From: Leptospira idonii
GTDB taxonomy: Bacteria; Spirochaetota; Leptospiria; Leptospirales; Leptospiraceae
Reading direction: 5' to 3'
DNA length: 64,000 nucleotides
Assembly: GCF_004770995.1 (NCBI RefSeq)
Contig: NZ_RQHW01000031.1
Location: forward strand, 62,001-126,000
In this document: one piece after another, positions 8,505 to 21,582 of the stretch
Position numbering within the stretch: the stretch's first letter is position 1
How the letters are laid out: each line of letters begins with the position of its first letter
Translations under genes and position numbers: made by a program
The notes under the pieces: model-generated
What the model was told of the DNA's origin: nothing
What the model saw: the letters and a program-made list of their open reading frames with translations, nothing else
The model's database searches: none

Positions 8505-10094
8505 ATGGATTCCAAAAAGCCTAAGAAAAAATCAAAAAAACCGACCAAAACCAAAACGAAGGTTCCGGAAAAACACAAACTGGAACTGCGTTATCTGCGC
8601 GCATCCGATTACGAATCCGTTCAAGAAATTATGGATATGGTTTTTTCCAAGGCTTTCGACGGTGCTTGGACAAAAGAGGAATTCGAAAGGCAAATCACGA
8701 TTTTTCCGGAAGGTCAAATCGCCATAGAAGACAAAGGGAAAGTGATTGCTGCCGCAATTTCCATGATCGTTCTCTACAGCGATCACGGAGACAAACATAC
8801 CTACCACACAATCACCGGAGGAGGAGGACTTCCCAATCATAATGAAGATGGGGACAGTTTGTACGGTGTGGACGTATTCGTGAATCCTAAATACCAAGGG
8901 CTTAGACTTGGCAGACGTCTTTACGATGCAAGAAAAGAAGTCTGCGAAAAATTGAACCTAAGAAGAATCATCGTAGGCGGATGGCTCCCCGGTTACAAAA
9001 ACCACGAATCGGAAATGACTCCTCAGGAGTATGTCAATCTGGTCAAACAAAAGGAATTATTCGATCCTGTATTGTCTTTCCAATTGGCCAACGATTTCCA
9101 CGTAAGAAAAATCGTAACCAACTACTTCCCAGATAACAAAGGCTATAGCTCTTATGCCTGCCTCCTTGAATGGCTGAACATTTACTACGAAGAAGAAGAC
9201 AAACTCATCGGAGGAAAAAAGACAGTCGTCCGAGTAGGTGCTGTGCAATGGCAGATGAGATCCGTCCGTTCCTTCGAAGAACTGAGAGACCAAGTGGAAT
9301 TTTTTGTGGATACGGTCGCCAGTTATAATGCGGACTTTTGTCTTTTCCCCGAATTTTTTTATGCGCCTCTTCTCACTCAATTCAACAAAATGAGTGCGTC
9401 TAACGCAGTACGAGCGCTAGCCGAACATACGGAAAGAATGAAAGACGAGATGGTGAAACTTGCAGTTTCTTACAACATCAACATCATCACCGGTTCCATG
9501 TTCGAATACGAAGATCAAGAGTTGCGCAACGTTTCTTTCCTCTGTAGGAGAGACGGAACCTTCGATTCTCAGTACAAACTGCACGCTACTCCGGACGAAA
9601 GATCGTATTGGGGAGTGACGGGTGGAGACACCCTTCGTATCTTCGAAACCGATGCGGGAAGAGTAGGAATTCTAATTTGTTACGATGTGGAATTTCCGGA
9701 ACTGGCACGTATTCTTGCGGAGAGAGGGATCGACATTCTATTTGTTCCTTATTATACGGACACTAAGAACGGTTATCTGAGAGTCCGCAAATGCGCCCAA
9801 GCTAGAGCCATTGAAAATGAAATTTATGTAGTTACCACAGGTTCCGTGGGAAACCTTCCCAATATCGAGAACATGGACATCCAATACTCCCAATCCGCCG
9901 TTTTCACTCCTTCTGATTTCTCATTTCCTCACGATGCCATCGCGGCAGAAGCCACTCCTAATACGGAAATGACTCTTATCGCCGATTTGGATCTGGATCT
10001 TCTCAAAGAAGTGAGAAAAAAAGGGGCAGTTCGCAATATGTTGGATCGCAGATTGGATCTATTTCGAATCGAATGGCTCGGTAAGATCGTCTAA
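8505..10094 (+). CDS. GNAT acetyltransferase-carbon-nitrogen hydrolase fusion
   Basis: 529 aa, two enzymes in one chain. After a Lys/Pro-rich start, residues about 25-230 form a GNAT N-acetyltransferase fold, with the acetyl-CoA pyrophosphate loop near PKYQGLRLGRRLY. Residues about 240-520 form a nitrilase-superfamily amidase with a complete triad: Glu in FPEFFY, Lys in SQYKLHATPDE, Cys in GILICYDVEFPE. This domain pair occurs as a known bacterial protein family of unknown substrate. It is encoded 7 bp after the oxidase. Soluble, presumably cytoplasmic. Confidence 0.88.
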   Translation: MDSKKPKKKSKKPTKTKTKVPEKHKLELRYLRASDYESVQEIMDMVFSKAFDGAWTKEEFERQITIFPEGQIAIEDKGKVIAAAISMIVLYSDHGDKHTYHTITGGGGLPNHNEDGDSLYGVDVFVNPKYQGLRLGRRLYDARKEVCEKLNLRRIIVGGWLPGYKNHESEMTPQEYVNLVKQKELFDPVLSFQLANDFHVRKIVTNYFPDNKGYSSYACLLEWLNIYYEEEDKLIGGKKTVVRVGAVQWQMRSVRSFEELRDQVEFFVDTVASYNADFCLFPEFFYAPLLTQFNKMSASNAVRALAEHTERMKDEMVKLAVSYNINIITGSMFEYEDQELRNVSFLCRRDGTFDSQYKLHATPDERSYWGVTGGDTLRIFETDAGRVGILICYDVEFPELARILAERGIDILFVPYYTDTKNGYLRVRKCAQARAIENEIYVVTTGSVGNLPNIENMDIQYSQSAVFTPSDFSFPHDAIAAEATPNTEMTLIADLDLDLLKEVRKKGAVRNMLDRRLDLFRIEWLGKIV

Positions 10095-10124
10095 ACATTA
10101 GAAAAGACCATTTTTTAACTTTTT

Positions 10125-10143
10125 GCCTATTTTTTAGGCATCA
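10125..10143 (+). terminator. Weak hairpin after GNAT-nitrilase gene
   Basis: TGCCTA and TAGGCA form a six-base stem with a T-rich loop, 30 bases after the stop codon. The T run lies in and before the hairpin rather than after it, so terminator function is only possible. Confidence 0.3.
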
Positions 10144-10180
10144 AACCAAAAAATGCTAGATTTTAATCGGATTCCATAAT

Positions 10181-10543
10181 ATGATTTCTTATATGCTCAA
10201 GAAAACAATCAAAGTCATGGGGATTTCCCTGCTTTCCTTTGCCTTGGGCATTGCATTTCTTTCCGAAGAAAGTTTACTCACTCGAGTCCGTGTTTCCAAA
10301 CATTCTCGTGTAGGCAGCCAATCGTCTTCCGCACAGTACAATGAAGTGGCAAGCATCACGGATTCCAGCGAATCTTCGGATGAATTTTCTGGAAAAAGCT
10401 CTTTAGAAGATGTAACTCCTGGCTCTCAAAAAGTAGCCTATGGTCGTTTCATCCTCATCCCTCTTCCTGAAGGTTCCGAAACAGCTTCTTTTCATTTTTT
10501 AAATTTGTTAGACCAATACATCAGTCTTCCACCACCCGTTTAA
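10181..10543 (+). CDS. Small membrane-anchored or exported protein upstream of metal-efflux operon
   Basis: 120 aa; the internal ATG at 10193 (MLKKTIKVMG) is an equally good start. A hydrophobic N-terminal segment (ISLLSFALGIAFL) acts as anchor or signal peptide. It is followed by a Ser-rich linker and a C-terminal segment YGRFILIPLPEGSETASFHF ending in ISLPPPV. No family was recognised. The end resembles that of the next small ORF (NLPPPIA), and both precede the czcCBA genes, so they may be divergent copies of one component. It is followed by a strong terminator. Confidence 0.5.
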   Translation: MISYMLKKTIKVMGISLLSFALGIAFLSEESLLTRVRVSKHSRVGSQSSSAQYNEVASITDSSESSDEFSGKSSLEDVTPGSQKVAYGRFILIPLPEGSETASFHFLNLLDQYISLPPPV

Positions 10544-10562
10544 CTCCTCTCTCCCATTTTAA

Positions 10563-10605
10563 CCTGTGTTCCAAGTCTTTTTGATTTGGGACACAGGATG
10601 TTTTT
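10563..10605 (+). terminator. Rho-independent terminator
   Basis: CCTGTGTTCCAA (10563-10574) pairs with TTGGGACACAGG (10586-10597) with one G:U wobble, followed by ATG and five T. It lies 20 bases after the stop of the first small ORF. Confidence 0.8.
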
Positions 10606-10643
10606 ATATCCATTTAACATTTAACTTTTTTCTCATTTGCCAA

Positions 10644-10696
10644 AGACTCCTTGGATCGTCCTGGTTGTTGCAACACCAGGGCGGTCTCCTTTTTTT
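10644..10696 (+). terminator. Second terminator-like hairpin
   Basis: CCTGGT-T-GT (10660-10668) pairs with ACACCAGG (10673-10680) with one bulged base, with an outer AGAC/GTCT pairing (10644-10647 with 10684-10687) and a run of seven T at 10690-10696. It stands alone between two ORFs, 60 bases after another terminator. It may end a short independent RNA or act as an attenuator for the next ORF. Confidence 0.55.
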
Positions 10697-10829
10697 GAAA
10701 TAAAATCAGACATAACAAAAAATGTTTCTTTCGTATATATCCTCATTTTTTTAATGTTTTATACAGTTTTATTGAATTTTAATTATACTGAGTCAAAAGT
10801 TATTTGTAAACCAGTCGTCTATTTGAAAT

Positions 10830-11213
10830 GTGGACAGTGTGTTGGGTAGATACTTACAGAAAATCATAATACTAGCACTCGCTTCCGTCATACTTCTACC
10901 GACGGAAGAAGACGGTGTATTTGATTCTATTTTTTTAGGTCTCAACCAATCCGATCGTTTTCATTTATCTTATCATACAAAAACAAAATCCATCCCGGAC
11001 ACTGTTGCTTCCACAGAAATCACAGGTGCAGATGATTCTGCTGCAACTCTTGCACGAAGCAGATGCGATTTCTTAGATCTAGTATTTCAAAACAACACAC
11101 AAAATTACGATCTACGTCTTTATTTTTACTCTCAACTTTTACTCAATAGGGAAGCCGGATACTCCTATCTTCTTTCCTATTTTCTCCTCAATTTACCTCC
11201 CCCTATCGCTTAA
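10830..11213 (+). CDS. Small membrane-anchored or exported protein, possible paralogue of the preceding one
   Basis: 127 aa from a GTG; the GTG at 10839 or TTG at 10842 would also work and none has a clear ribosome-binding site. It has an N-terminal hydrophobic segment (IIILALASVILLP), a polar middle and the C-terminus LLSYFLLNLPPPIA. Architecture and the LPPP ending match the 120-aa protein just upstream. No known family was recognised. The region upstream is AT-rich and the gene sits directly before the structured leader of czcC, suggesting a role tied to efflux of metals. That role is inference from position. Confidence 0.45.
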   Translation: MDSVLGRYLQKIIILALASVILLPTEEDGVFDSIFLGLNQSDRFHLSYHTKTKSIPDTVASTEITGADDSAATLARSRCDFLDLVFQNNTQNYDLRLYFYSQLLLNREAGYSYLLSYFLLNLPPPIA

Positions 11214-11315
11214 CACAAACCTAGCGGTTTTTTGTAAGAAACCAGGGTAAGTCATATCTTCAAGGGATACCTATCTCCTCATAAGATCTTTTATCCAGGT
11301 TTTAAAACAACAGCA

Positions 11316-11365
11316 GTATCAGGAGGGATACGTATATGCAGAACTATAACTACAAATACCTGATA
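11316..11365 (+). promoter_or_regulatory. Structured leader with Shine-Dalgarno in a hairpin loop
   Basis: GTATC (11316-11320) and GATAC (11327-11331) form a perfect stem whose six-base loop is exactly AGGAGG, the anti-16S consensus. An alternative pairing joins TATCAGG (11317-11323) to CCTGATA (11359-11365) and would hide half of the site. The AGGAGG serves a 17-codon ORF that overlaps the czcC start, so the element could set translation of the efflux operon. Function is inferred. Confidence 0.45.
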
Positions 11366-11389
11366 AGGTCATTCACACATGAGATTTAA
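11336..11389 (+). CDS. Putative 17-aa leader peptide overlapping czcC
   Basis: ATG lies nine bases after a perfect AGGAGG. The product [17 protein letters not shown] ends at TAA 11387-11389, eleven bases inside czcC in another frame. czcC itself has only a weak AAGG eleven bases before its ATG, so translation through the leader could deliver ribosomes to czcC. The Tyr/Asn-rich start could act as a stalling or attenuation sequence. It is real only if ribosomes initiate here; no homologue is known to me. Confidence 0.4.
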   Translation: MQNYNYKYLIRSFTHEI

Positions 11390-12806
11390 ACCTATATTAT
11401 ATCTGATGCTCTTCGTTCCTGTCTACTTTGTCACAGCACAACCGACTTCGGAACAAGAACGATCCGCCAATTCGATACTCAACAGGCAGCTTTCCGATGA
11501 TGACCCTACTTCATTGGGCTCAGAATTGTATCCGAATGATGTACGTAAAGATATAAGTTTGGACCTACCTACTGCAGAGAAGATGTTATGGAAAAACAAT
11601 CTACTGTTAATCGCTGCTAAGTTTCAAATCGATGCAAAAAAAGCAGGAATCGAACAAGCGGGTTTATATGCGAATCCGAATATTTTCGTAGATCAGAGTA
11701 TTTATGCGGAACCAACTCAGAGATGGTTCGATTTCTCCAGATCGGGACAGACTACGTACCAAATCCAACAGGTCTTTCTACTTGGCGGTAAAATCGACAA
11801 AAGAGTGAAAGTTGCGGAACTAAACGCAAAAATCAGTGAACAAGAGTTTTATGATTTAGCGAGAGCGCTCATCACCAGGCTGAGAAGAACCTTTTATACG
11901 ATCTACTTTTACAGACAAGCAATCAACTTCTATGATAAAAGTATCGCTTCCATCGAAAAAACGGTCTCTTCTTCTGAACTTGCATATAAAAGAAGAGCCA
12001 TTCTTCAAGCGGAACTACTTCGACTCAAAGCACTTTTATTCTTTCTTAAAAAAGAAAGAGAAGAATTGGGAATTAAAGTCTATGAGAGAGAAGCAGAACT
12101 CAAAGTTCTTTTAAATGAAGACGGATTAAGAGACTCCAAAGTAGCGATTCACTCGATCGTTCAAGCAGGGTCTTTGGAAGCTATTTTACCGAATAACACA
12201 AATCTGGAAGATTTAGTATCTAAAGCCAGGGACAATCGCCCCGACTTAAAGATCGCCTTACAAAGCCTAAAGTACGAAGAGGCAAACTTAGAATTACAAC
12301 ATGCGAATGCAATCCCGGATCTTTCCTTCGGACCGATGTACAATAGAGGTGGAACGGCATTCCAAAGTTATTGGGGTGTCACCGCCCAATTGAACGTTCC
12401 GATCTTCGACAGAAACCAAGGGAACATAAAGGCTGCGGAAAAAGCGATCCAAGTCAGGAAACAAGAGCTAAAAAATCGTATCTTAGAAGTAGAGAACGAA
12501 GTGGCGATCGCATACCAAGCAGCAAGGATTAAAGACGCTTTATATCGCAGATTTATAGACACATATATCAAAGATTATGCGAACCTATCTTTGGATATGA
12601 TTATGAGTTATGAGAAAAAATACATCACTATCTTGGAATTCGCTGATTTCTTTGAAACATACAGATCCAGCGTAGTAGAAATGTTAAAATTGCAAACGGA
12701 TCGTATGGAAGCTATTGAAAGCGTAAACTACTCCGTGGGATTGGGGATACTTATCCCTAAAACCAACGACAACCAATCAAACCCAAAACAAGGAAAAGAG
12801 GATTAA
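11379..12806 (+). CDS. TolC-family outer-membrane efflux protein (CzcC-like)
   Basis: 475 aa with a signal peptide (cleavage near VTAQ). It has the duplicated outer-membrane efflux (OEP) repeat: helical stretches with [37 protein letters not shown] in the first half and [40 protein letters not shown] in the second. These are the typical LALxxNPxL-like and PDL signatures. It would form the trimeric channel for the RND pump encoded downstream. Gene order C-B-OMP-A with gaps of 1-5 bp shows an operon. Confidence 0.9.
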   Translation: MRFKPILYLMLFVPVYFVTAQPTSEQERSANSILNRQLSDDDPTSLGSELYPNDVRKDISLDLPTAEKMLWKNNLLLIAAKFQIDAKKAGIEQAGLYANPNIFVDQSIYAEPTQRWFDFSRSGQTTYQIQQVFLLGGKIDKRVKVAELNAKISEQEFYDLARALITRLRRTFYTIYFYRQAINFYDKSIASIEKTVSSSELAYKRRAILQAELLRLKALLFFLKKEREELGIKVYEREAELKVLLNEDGLRDSKVAIHSIVQAGSLEAILPNNTNLEDLVSKARDNRPDLKIALQSLKYEEANLELQHANAIPDLSFGPMYNRGGTAFQSYWGVTAQLNVPIFDRNQGNIKAAEKAIQVRKQELKNRILEVENEVAIAYQAARIKDALYRRFIDTYIKDYANLSLDMIMSYEKKYITILEFADFFETYRSSVVEMLKLQTDRMEAIESVNYSVGLGILIPKTNDNQSNPKQGKED

Positions 12807-12810
12807 AAAA

Positions 12811-13815
12811 ATGGGCATTAAAAATCAACTTAGCAAACGTTCATTTCTATTTTTGGGAGCAGGAGCTTTCGTAATCATCCTCTCTGTCACTTTATTCGCC
12901 CTTACAAGAGGAACTAAAAAAGTTCCTCACCCGCCGGAAAAGGCAGTGGTCCATGACAACGGAGAAAGAATCGAATTCAAACCCAACAGCCCCGGTTTGG
13001 AAATCGTCAAAGCTTCCGTGATCGGAGGAGGAGGAGAATTCGTAAACCTAGAAGCACCTGCAAGACTGATCGCATCCACTTCGCCTTCCGTAAGCGGTGG
13101 AAGTAGAATCATACTCTTCGAATCAGCTGAGTTAAACGATCTCTACGTAGGTTACGTTCACGCAAAAAACAAAGTTTATAGATCCCGCAAAAACTTAAGC
13201 CGGATTCAAGATATGTTTAAACATCGTGTTGCTACTGAAAAAGATTTGGTCGAATCTGAAACCGATGTAGGAAACGATGCCGCAGAACTTGCAGAATTCG
13301 AAGGCAAATTGAGAGCGGTCGGTCTGAATCCTAGCGAACTTGCCACTGCGGGAAATAAAAAAGCTTGGATCATTTCCGACGTCCCTGAATCTCAAATCAG
13401 CAATTTAAAACGCGGAAAAAGAGTCACTGTTAAGTTTTCCTCCTTTCCTGATGAAATTTGGGAAGGACAAGCAGAAGCGATCGGAGATAACGTAGACCCT
13501 TACACTCGTACTGCGAAGGTCAGAATCGAAATCATCAACAAGGACTACAGACTAAAACCAGGTATGTTTGGGGTTGTCAAATTTCCAGAAGAGACAGCAG
13601 ACAATACAGTCATTCTTCCTTTCAACTCCATCGTCACAGTAGAAGGAAAGAACTACGTGTTCGTTGAACACGAACCTTTGAACTTTGTCCGCAAGGAAGT
13701 GGTTCTAGGAGTTTCAACAAAAGACGTTGTGAACATCATCGACGGAGTGAAACAAGGGGATAGAGTTGTCATCCAAGGTTCCATTCTATTGAAAGGTTTA
13801 AGTTTCGGATTCTAA
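12811..13815 (+). CDS. RND efflux periplasmic adaptor (CzcB-like membrane fusion protein)
   Basis: 334 aa with an N-terminal anchor ([20 protein letters not shown]). The barrel-sandwich/hairpin part is short. It is followed by the beta-barrel region with [57 protein letters not shown], a hallmark of HlyD/CzcB adaptors (DPxTRT-VR), and a membrane-proximal domain ending in [15 protein letters not shown]. It links the inner-membrane pump to the CzcC channel. GAGGATT precedes the ATG. The adaptor gene is present once although two pump genes follow. Confidence 0.9.
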   Translation: MGIKNQLSKRSFLFLGAGAFVIILSVTLFALTRGTKKVPHPPEKAVVHDNGERIEFKPNSPGLEIVKASVIGGGGEFVNLEAPARLIASTSPSVSGGSRIILFESAELNDLYVGYVHAKNKVYRSRKNLSRIQDMFKHRVATEKDLVESETDVGNDAAELAEFEGKLRAVGLNPSELATAGNKKAWIISDVPESQISNLKRGKRVTVKFSSFPDEIWEGQAEAIGDNVDPYTRTAKVRIEIINKDYRLKPGMFGVVKFPEETADNTVILPFNSIVTVEGKNYVFVEHEPLNFVRKEVVLGVSTKDVVNIIDGVKQGDRVVIQGSILLKGLSFGF

Positions 13816-13816
13816 C

Positions 13817-14554
13817 ATGATGCGCAATCTTTACATACTAATCGCTCTGGCGAGTTTAAGTTTTTCTGCTCTATTAGGAGAACCTTACTCGCCCAAAGAA
13901 AAGCAAGAAGATGAAGTCACTCCAGAATGGAGCCCGGATCAGAACAAAAAATCGAAGTTTGGTGATGATGACGTTTTGGATACAAACACGTTCCTTCCCA
14001 AAAAACAACCGAAAACAACCAATTTCTGGGTCTACGGCGCGACGATTGGATCTGCGGCAAGCATCAACCTAAATTTAGGATATTACTACAAAGATATCGT
14101 AGTAAGAGTGTCAGGCGGTCGATGGAGACCCCATTGGTACGGAGGTCAAGTAGATCTAGGTTATACGTTTTGGAAAACTCCCGTAATCGCTCATAGTATC
14201 TCCGTAGTAGCTGGTTCCTATCAAGTGGATCCTTATGCGCCTGAAGTAGGTCATGGGGGACAAAGTTCTTTTCCTACTGGATTGAATATTCCGGGTTACC
14301 AATGGAGAGATCCAAAATACGAAGATCAGTTTATCAGAGCGTATGTTGCGGAAACGGATCCTACCTTAGCCTTGGTTTTAGAGCATCAGAGCAGAGCAAA
14401 CCAAAAGGTATATCTGAGACAACAATACATTGGACTCACCTACGACATATTACTAAGTAATTTCTTTCTTCAAGTAGGTGCAGGCATCGGGCAAGGGGAT
14501 TATAAAAATCCTCAATTGCTCTTACAAATGGGATATCTGTTTGATACAAGGTAA
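13817..14554 (+). CDS. Outer-membrane beta-barrel-like protein within the efflux operon
   Basis: 245 aa with a signal peptide (second Met preferred: [20 protein letters not shown]). An acidic/Lys-rich linker is followed by alternating hydrophobic strands rich in Tyr and Gly ([33 protein letters not shown]) and the terminal [11 protein letters not shown]. This fits a small beta-barrel or surface-associated protein. It lies between the adaptor and pump genes with one- and five-base gaps, so it is probably produced with the pump. No family was recognised; a metal-related accessory role is inferred. Confidence 0.55.
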   Translation: MMRNLYILIALASLSFSALLGEPYSPKEKQEDEVTPEWSPDQNKKSKFGDDDVLDTNTFLPKKQPKTTNFWVYGATIGSAASINLNLGYYYKDIVVRVSGGRWRPHWYGGQVDLGYTFWKTPVIAHSISVVAGSYQVDPYAPEVGHGGQSSFPTGLNIPGYQWRDPKYEDQFIRAYVAETDPTLALVLEHQSRANQKVYLRQQYIGLTYDILLSNFFLQVGAGIGQGDYKNPQLLLQMGYLFDTR

Positions 14555-14559
14555 TTATT

Positions 14560-17500
14560 TTGAAATTTATAAATACTTTATTAGAGTTCGCCCTAAAGAA
14601 TAGGATATTTACTCTCGTAGCTGCTGGAGCAGCTTTAATTCTCGGGATATGGTCCTGGATTGACATTCGAAAAGAAGCATATTCGGATATTGCGGATACG
14701 CAGGTCAGAATTGTAGCTAAATTTCCAGGAAAAGCAACATTAGAAGTGGAAGAACGCGTAACGATGCCTATTGAAAGGGTATTACATTCTACGCCCAATC
14801 TTATCGTCCGCAGATCAAGAACCATCAATGGTTTAGTTGTGTTCCAATTCGTTTTCGAAGAAGGAACTGACGACTATTTCGCACGTATGCGCTTGATGGA
14901 AAAAGTCAGAGATGCAGTCATCCCGGAGGAAGTCACCCCCACTTTAGCACCGATGAGCTCTCCTGTTGGAGAAGTTTACAGATATGTCATAGAATCGACG
15001 AGTGGGACCCATACTCCTATGGAACTCAGAACGATTCAAGATTGGATTGTTATGCCGAAGATGCTACAAATATCGGGCATTGCCGATGTGATCACCTTCG
15101 GAGGGTTGCCGAAACAGTATCATATTGTTACGACCCCCGACAAATTGATCCGCTATAAAGTGACTGTTTCCGATGTAGTTAATGCCATACAACGCAATAA
15201 TTTGAATACGGGAGGAAATTTCCTTCTACAAGGTGAACAATCTTTGCCTATTCGTTCATTAGGTGCCATTAGAACCTTAGAAGATATTGAAAACATAGTC
15301 GTAAAACAAATCAACGGTGTTCCTGTCTTCGTAAAAAACATAGGATCTGTCGAAATTTCACATCCTATCCCTAGTGGAGTATTGGGTTATACCATCCAAA
15401 ATGACCAAGAAGGTTTAATCGACACCGATTCCGCCGTACAAGGATTAGTTGCAATGAGACGTTGGGTGGAACCGAATGCATTCGGAGAAAGAGTTCGGGC
15501 AAAAGTTAAAGAAATTAACGAGAAATATATGCCCGAGGGCACTCAAATAAGAAATACTTACGATCGCGCAGATCTAGTAAATTATACTCTTCGTACAGTC
15601 GGCGTTACCCTATTAGAAGGAATTTGTGTAGTCAGCCTAGTAGTAATTTTCTTCATAGGCAGCTTAAAAGCCTCAGTAGTTGTAGTAGCGACTATTCCAT
15701 TCGCACTTTTGTTTTCATTTACGATGATGAACAGTACTGGCATATCTGCAAGCTTACTATCGCTTGGTGCAGTTGATTTTGGTATCGTTGTCGATAGCGC
15801 AGTTGTGATGGTCGAAAACATAATGCGCAGATATAAGGAAGCGACTCCACAGGAAAAGGAAAAAGGAATTTTACGTTTTACTTACGATTGCGCATCTGAA
15901 GTAGGAACGGAAGTTTTATTCGCTATTCTAATCATCATTCTTGCCTATCTACCGATTTTTTCATTCGAAAGAATCGAAGGTCGCCTATTCAAGCCGATGG
16001 CATTCACTTTGTCTTTTGCTATTTTCGGTGCTTTATTATTCACGATGACAGTTGTTCCTGTTTTGATGTCTTTCTTTTATAGAAAGTACTTCGAATCCAA
16101 AAACCCTGGTCCTATCGAATGGCATAACCCCGTTTATCATTGGGTTGAAGCTAAATATGAAATTTTAGTTCACTATCTTGTAGCAAGATCTAAAAAAGTA
16201 GTTTCCATTGCATTCGCAGCGGTTGGCTCCCTTTTAGTGATAGGAATGATGTCCATAGGAACAGAATTTCTTCCATCTCTGGATGAAGGAGGTTTCACTC
16301 TTCGTTTATATTTCCCTGTAGGAATTTCCTTACCTGAAGCAAAGAAATTCATTCCGAAGATCCGAAAAATGATCTATAACAACGAACAGGTCAATGTGAT
16401 CCTATCCCAGTATGGAAGGAATGACGATGGAACCGACCCTCTTCCACCAAATCGCTTAGAAATCTATGTAGGCTTAAAAGATTATAAATCCTGGAAAGAA
16501 AGGATCACAAAAGAACAGTTATTAATCCGGATGAGGGATAATTTAGAAAGCGGATTACCCGGTGTAAGAGTCAGCTTTTCTCAGCCGATTATGGACAATC
16601 TTTCGGAAGCAATTATGGGAACGATCGCCGACCTTGCGGTTTTCGTTTCTGGCCAAGACTTACATGTCATGAGGGAGATATCTTTGCAAATTCTTGATAT
16701 CGTCTCTAAAATGAAAGGGGCGAGTGAATATGGAATCGAACAAGAAGCTCCCGCTCCTCAGTTAGTCATTCGAATCAAAAGAGATATTGCTGCCAGATAT
16801 GGAATCAATGTAGAAGATATTCAAAGAATTATCGAAGCAGCAGTCGGGATGGAACCCATTAGCTATCTCTATGAAGGTCCGATGGACACTCCTCCCAAAG
16901 AACGTGCGTTATTTGGAATCGCAGTAAGATTTTCAAAAGATTATAGAGAATCGGCAAAGGAAATAGGAAATATTCCGATTATATCTCCAAACGGAGAGCG
17001 ACTCCCCCTATCTCAGCTAGCATCGATTACTCAGGAGGATTCTCCCACGATGATCTTCCGCCAAGACGGCAAACGAACCATAACGGTTCGCCTAAACGTA
17101 AGAGGACGGGATCAAGGTGGTTTCGTAAACGAATTGAGGGAAAGAGTTTCGAAAGAAGTAAAAATTCCAGAAGGTTACGAGGTAAAATACGGTGGTCAGT
17201 ATGAGAACCTGTCAAGGGTAGGAAAACAATTGGCGATCGTTATTCCTCTGACAATTATGATCATTTTTGGATTACTCTATCTTCTGTATAGAGACCTCAA
17301 ATCCGTAATGGTCGCCCTTTCTTGCATTCCACTTTCCTTACTAGGAGGAATTTATGCGCTACTCGCAAGAGGGTATTACTTCAATGTTTCCGCTGGGGTT
17401 GGTTTTATTTCACTATTCGGTATTGCGACAATGGCGGGAATTTTGTTTGTCTCGAAAGCAAATCACTTGTTACGAGACAATCCTCAAATGACGAATAAAG

Positions 17501-17880
17501 AAGCATCGATTCTTTCTGCAGTGACACAATTGCGACCAAGATTAATGACTATGTTACTAGCTATGTTAGGGCTCATTCCTGCAACAATGGCAAGCGGAGT
17601 AGGTTCGGACGTCCAAAGACCTCTCGCAACAGTGATGGTAGGAGGACTTGCTTCGGCATTATTGCTAGTTTTAACAGTTATGCCTAGTCTATACATCCTA
17701 GTGATGGGAGAAAATAGAAGAGAGGAAAAAAAGACAGCAAAACGAGAGCTAGGTTATGATCCGAATGAAAGCTGGAGTTCTGCAACACCAACTACTCATC
17801 TAGAAAACCACCAGAAGATGCCTCAAGAATACCCAATTCTCACCTCCCCCTCTGGACCCGTAAAAAAAAGGCGAAAATAA
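14560..17880 (+). CDS. Heavy-metal RND efflux pump, CzcA family (first copy)
   Basis: 1106 aa inner-membrane proton/cation antiporter of the HME-RND family, with twelve predicted membrane segments and two large periplasmic loops. The transmembrane-4 signature [20 protein letters not shown] carries the Asp-Asp-Glu set required for proton relay in CzcA-type pumps. The start is a TTG; the 11 bases before it, AAGGTAATTAT, also precede the ATG of the second copy, which supports this start. The hydrophilic C-terminal tail has no His cluster. It presumably expels divalent cations through the CzcB/CzcC proteins encoded upstream. A strong terminator follows. Confidence 0.93.
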   Translation: MKFINTLLEFALKNRIFTLVAAGAALILGIWSWIDIRKEAYSDIADTQVRIVAKFPGKATLEVEERVTMPIERVLHSTPNLIVRRSRTINGLVVFQFVFEEGTDDYFARMRLMEKVRDAVIPEEVTPTLAPMSSPVGEVYRYVIESTSGTHTPMELRTIQDWIVMPKMLQISGIADVITFGGLPKQYHIVTTPDKLIRYKVTVSDVVNAIQRNNLNTGGNFLLQGEQSLPIRSLGAIRTLEDIENIVVKQINGVPVFVKNIGSVEISHPIPSGVLGYTIQNDQEGLIDTDSAVQGLVAMRRWVEPNAFGERVRAKVKEINEKYMPEGTQIRNTYDRADLVNYTLRTVGVTLLEGICVVSLVVIFFIGSLKASVVVVATIPFALLFSFTMMNSTGISASLLSLGAVDFGIVVDSAVVMVENIMRRYKEATPQEKEKGILRFTYDCASEVGTEVLFAILIIILAYLPIFSFERIEGRLFKPMAFTLSFAIFGALLFTMTVVPVLMSFFYRKYFESKNPGPIEWHNPVYHWVEAKYEILVHYLVARSKKVVSIAFAAVGSLLVIGMMSIGTEFLPSLDEGGFTLRLYFPVGISLPEAKKFIPKIRKMIYNNEQVNVILSQYGRNDDGTDPLPPNRLEIYVGLKDYKSWKERITKEQLLIRMRDNLESGLPGVRVSFSQPIMDNLSEAIMGTIADLAVFVSGQDLHVMREISLQILDIVSKMKGASEYGIEQEAPAPQLVIRIKRDIAARYGINVEDIQRIIEAAVGMEPISYLYEGPMDTPPKERALFGIAVRFSKDYRESAKEIGNIPIISPNGERLPLSQLASITQEDSPTMIFRQDGKRTITVRLNVRGRDQGGFVNELRERVSKEVKIPEGYEVKYGGQYENLSRVGKQLAIVIPLTIMIIFGLLYLLYRDLKSVMVALSCIPLSLLGGIYALLARGYYFNVSAGVGFISLFGIATMAGILFVSKANHLLRDNPQMTNKEASILSAVTQLRPRLMTMLLAMLGLIPATMASGVGSDVQRPLATVMVGGLASALLLVLTVMPSLYILVMGENRREEKKTAKRELGYDPNESWSSATPTTHLENHQKMPQEYPILTSPSGPVKKRRK

Positions 17881-17903
17881 GAACTTCATTTCTCCTATTT
17901 GTA

Positions 17904-17936
17904 CCGCCCTTTCTCGCAAAGAAAGGGCGGTTTTTT
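17904..17936 (+). terminator. Terminator of the first efflux operon
   Basis: A perfect ten-base stem CCGCCCTTTC (17904-17913) / GAAAGGGCGG (17921-17930), seven-base loop, then six T. This separates the first czcA from the second and implies that the second has its own promoter. Confidence 0.92.
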
Positions 17937-18009
17937 ATTTCAGCCAATCCCAGCCCTTCCAAAAAAGATTGCCTTGCGAAAATTCTTGCCTTTAGGTGGT
18001 TTAAAGTTG

Positions 18010-18108
18010 ATGGCAAATGACAATCTTCCCCCTAAAAAGGCGGGAAAACCCAAAAAAATAAAAAGGGTTCATTCTGTTTTAATGAGTTTTGAAGGCAGAT
18101 TTATCTAG
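18010..18108 (+). CDS. Possible 32-aa basic peptide before second czcA
   Basis: ATG is ten bases after AGGTGG. The product MANDNLPPKKAGKPKKIKRV continues with HSVLMSFEGRFI, giving a Lys-rich peptide. It lies alone in the 294 bases between the first-operon terminator and the second czcA. The remainder of that interval (18109-18230) is AT-rich with a small AGAGG/CCTCT hairpin and the AAGGTAATTAT site of czcA. Coding status is uncertain. Confidence 0.3.
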   Translation: MANDNLPPKKAGKPKKIKRVHSVLMSFEGRFI

Positions 18109-18230
18109 GAAAAATTTCAAACTTTTCTTTATTTCTTCATTTCAATCGCTAGAGCAAAAGAGGCGAGACCTCTCCATCATAGTTATTCCCGGCAAATAGC
18201 AACAAAACCATTTGCAATAAGGTAATTATA

Positions 18231-21515
<3,285 letters not shown>

Positions 21516-21532
21516 GGGAAATTTACTTCAAA

Positions 21533-21571
21533 CTATGCACACACAAAGCTTAGTTTTTGCTCTGTGCATAG
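21533..21571. terminator. Bidirectional terminator
   Basis: CTATGCACA (21533-21541) pairs with TGTGCATAG (21563-21571), with an inner AGC/GCT extension. It lies between the convergent czcA and porin genes, 17 bases after one stop and 12 before the other. Confidence 0.7.
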
Positions 21572-21582
21572 CCTTCTCTTCT

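Noticed and set aside
10637..10849. 70-aa ORF with a hydrophobic middle
   Set aside because: It starts inside a terminator-like hairpin, has no ribosome-binding site and overlaps the start of the next small ORF; AT-rich chance reading frame.
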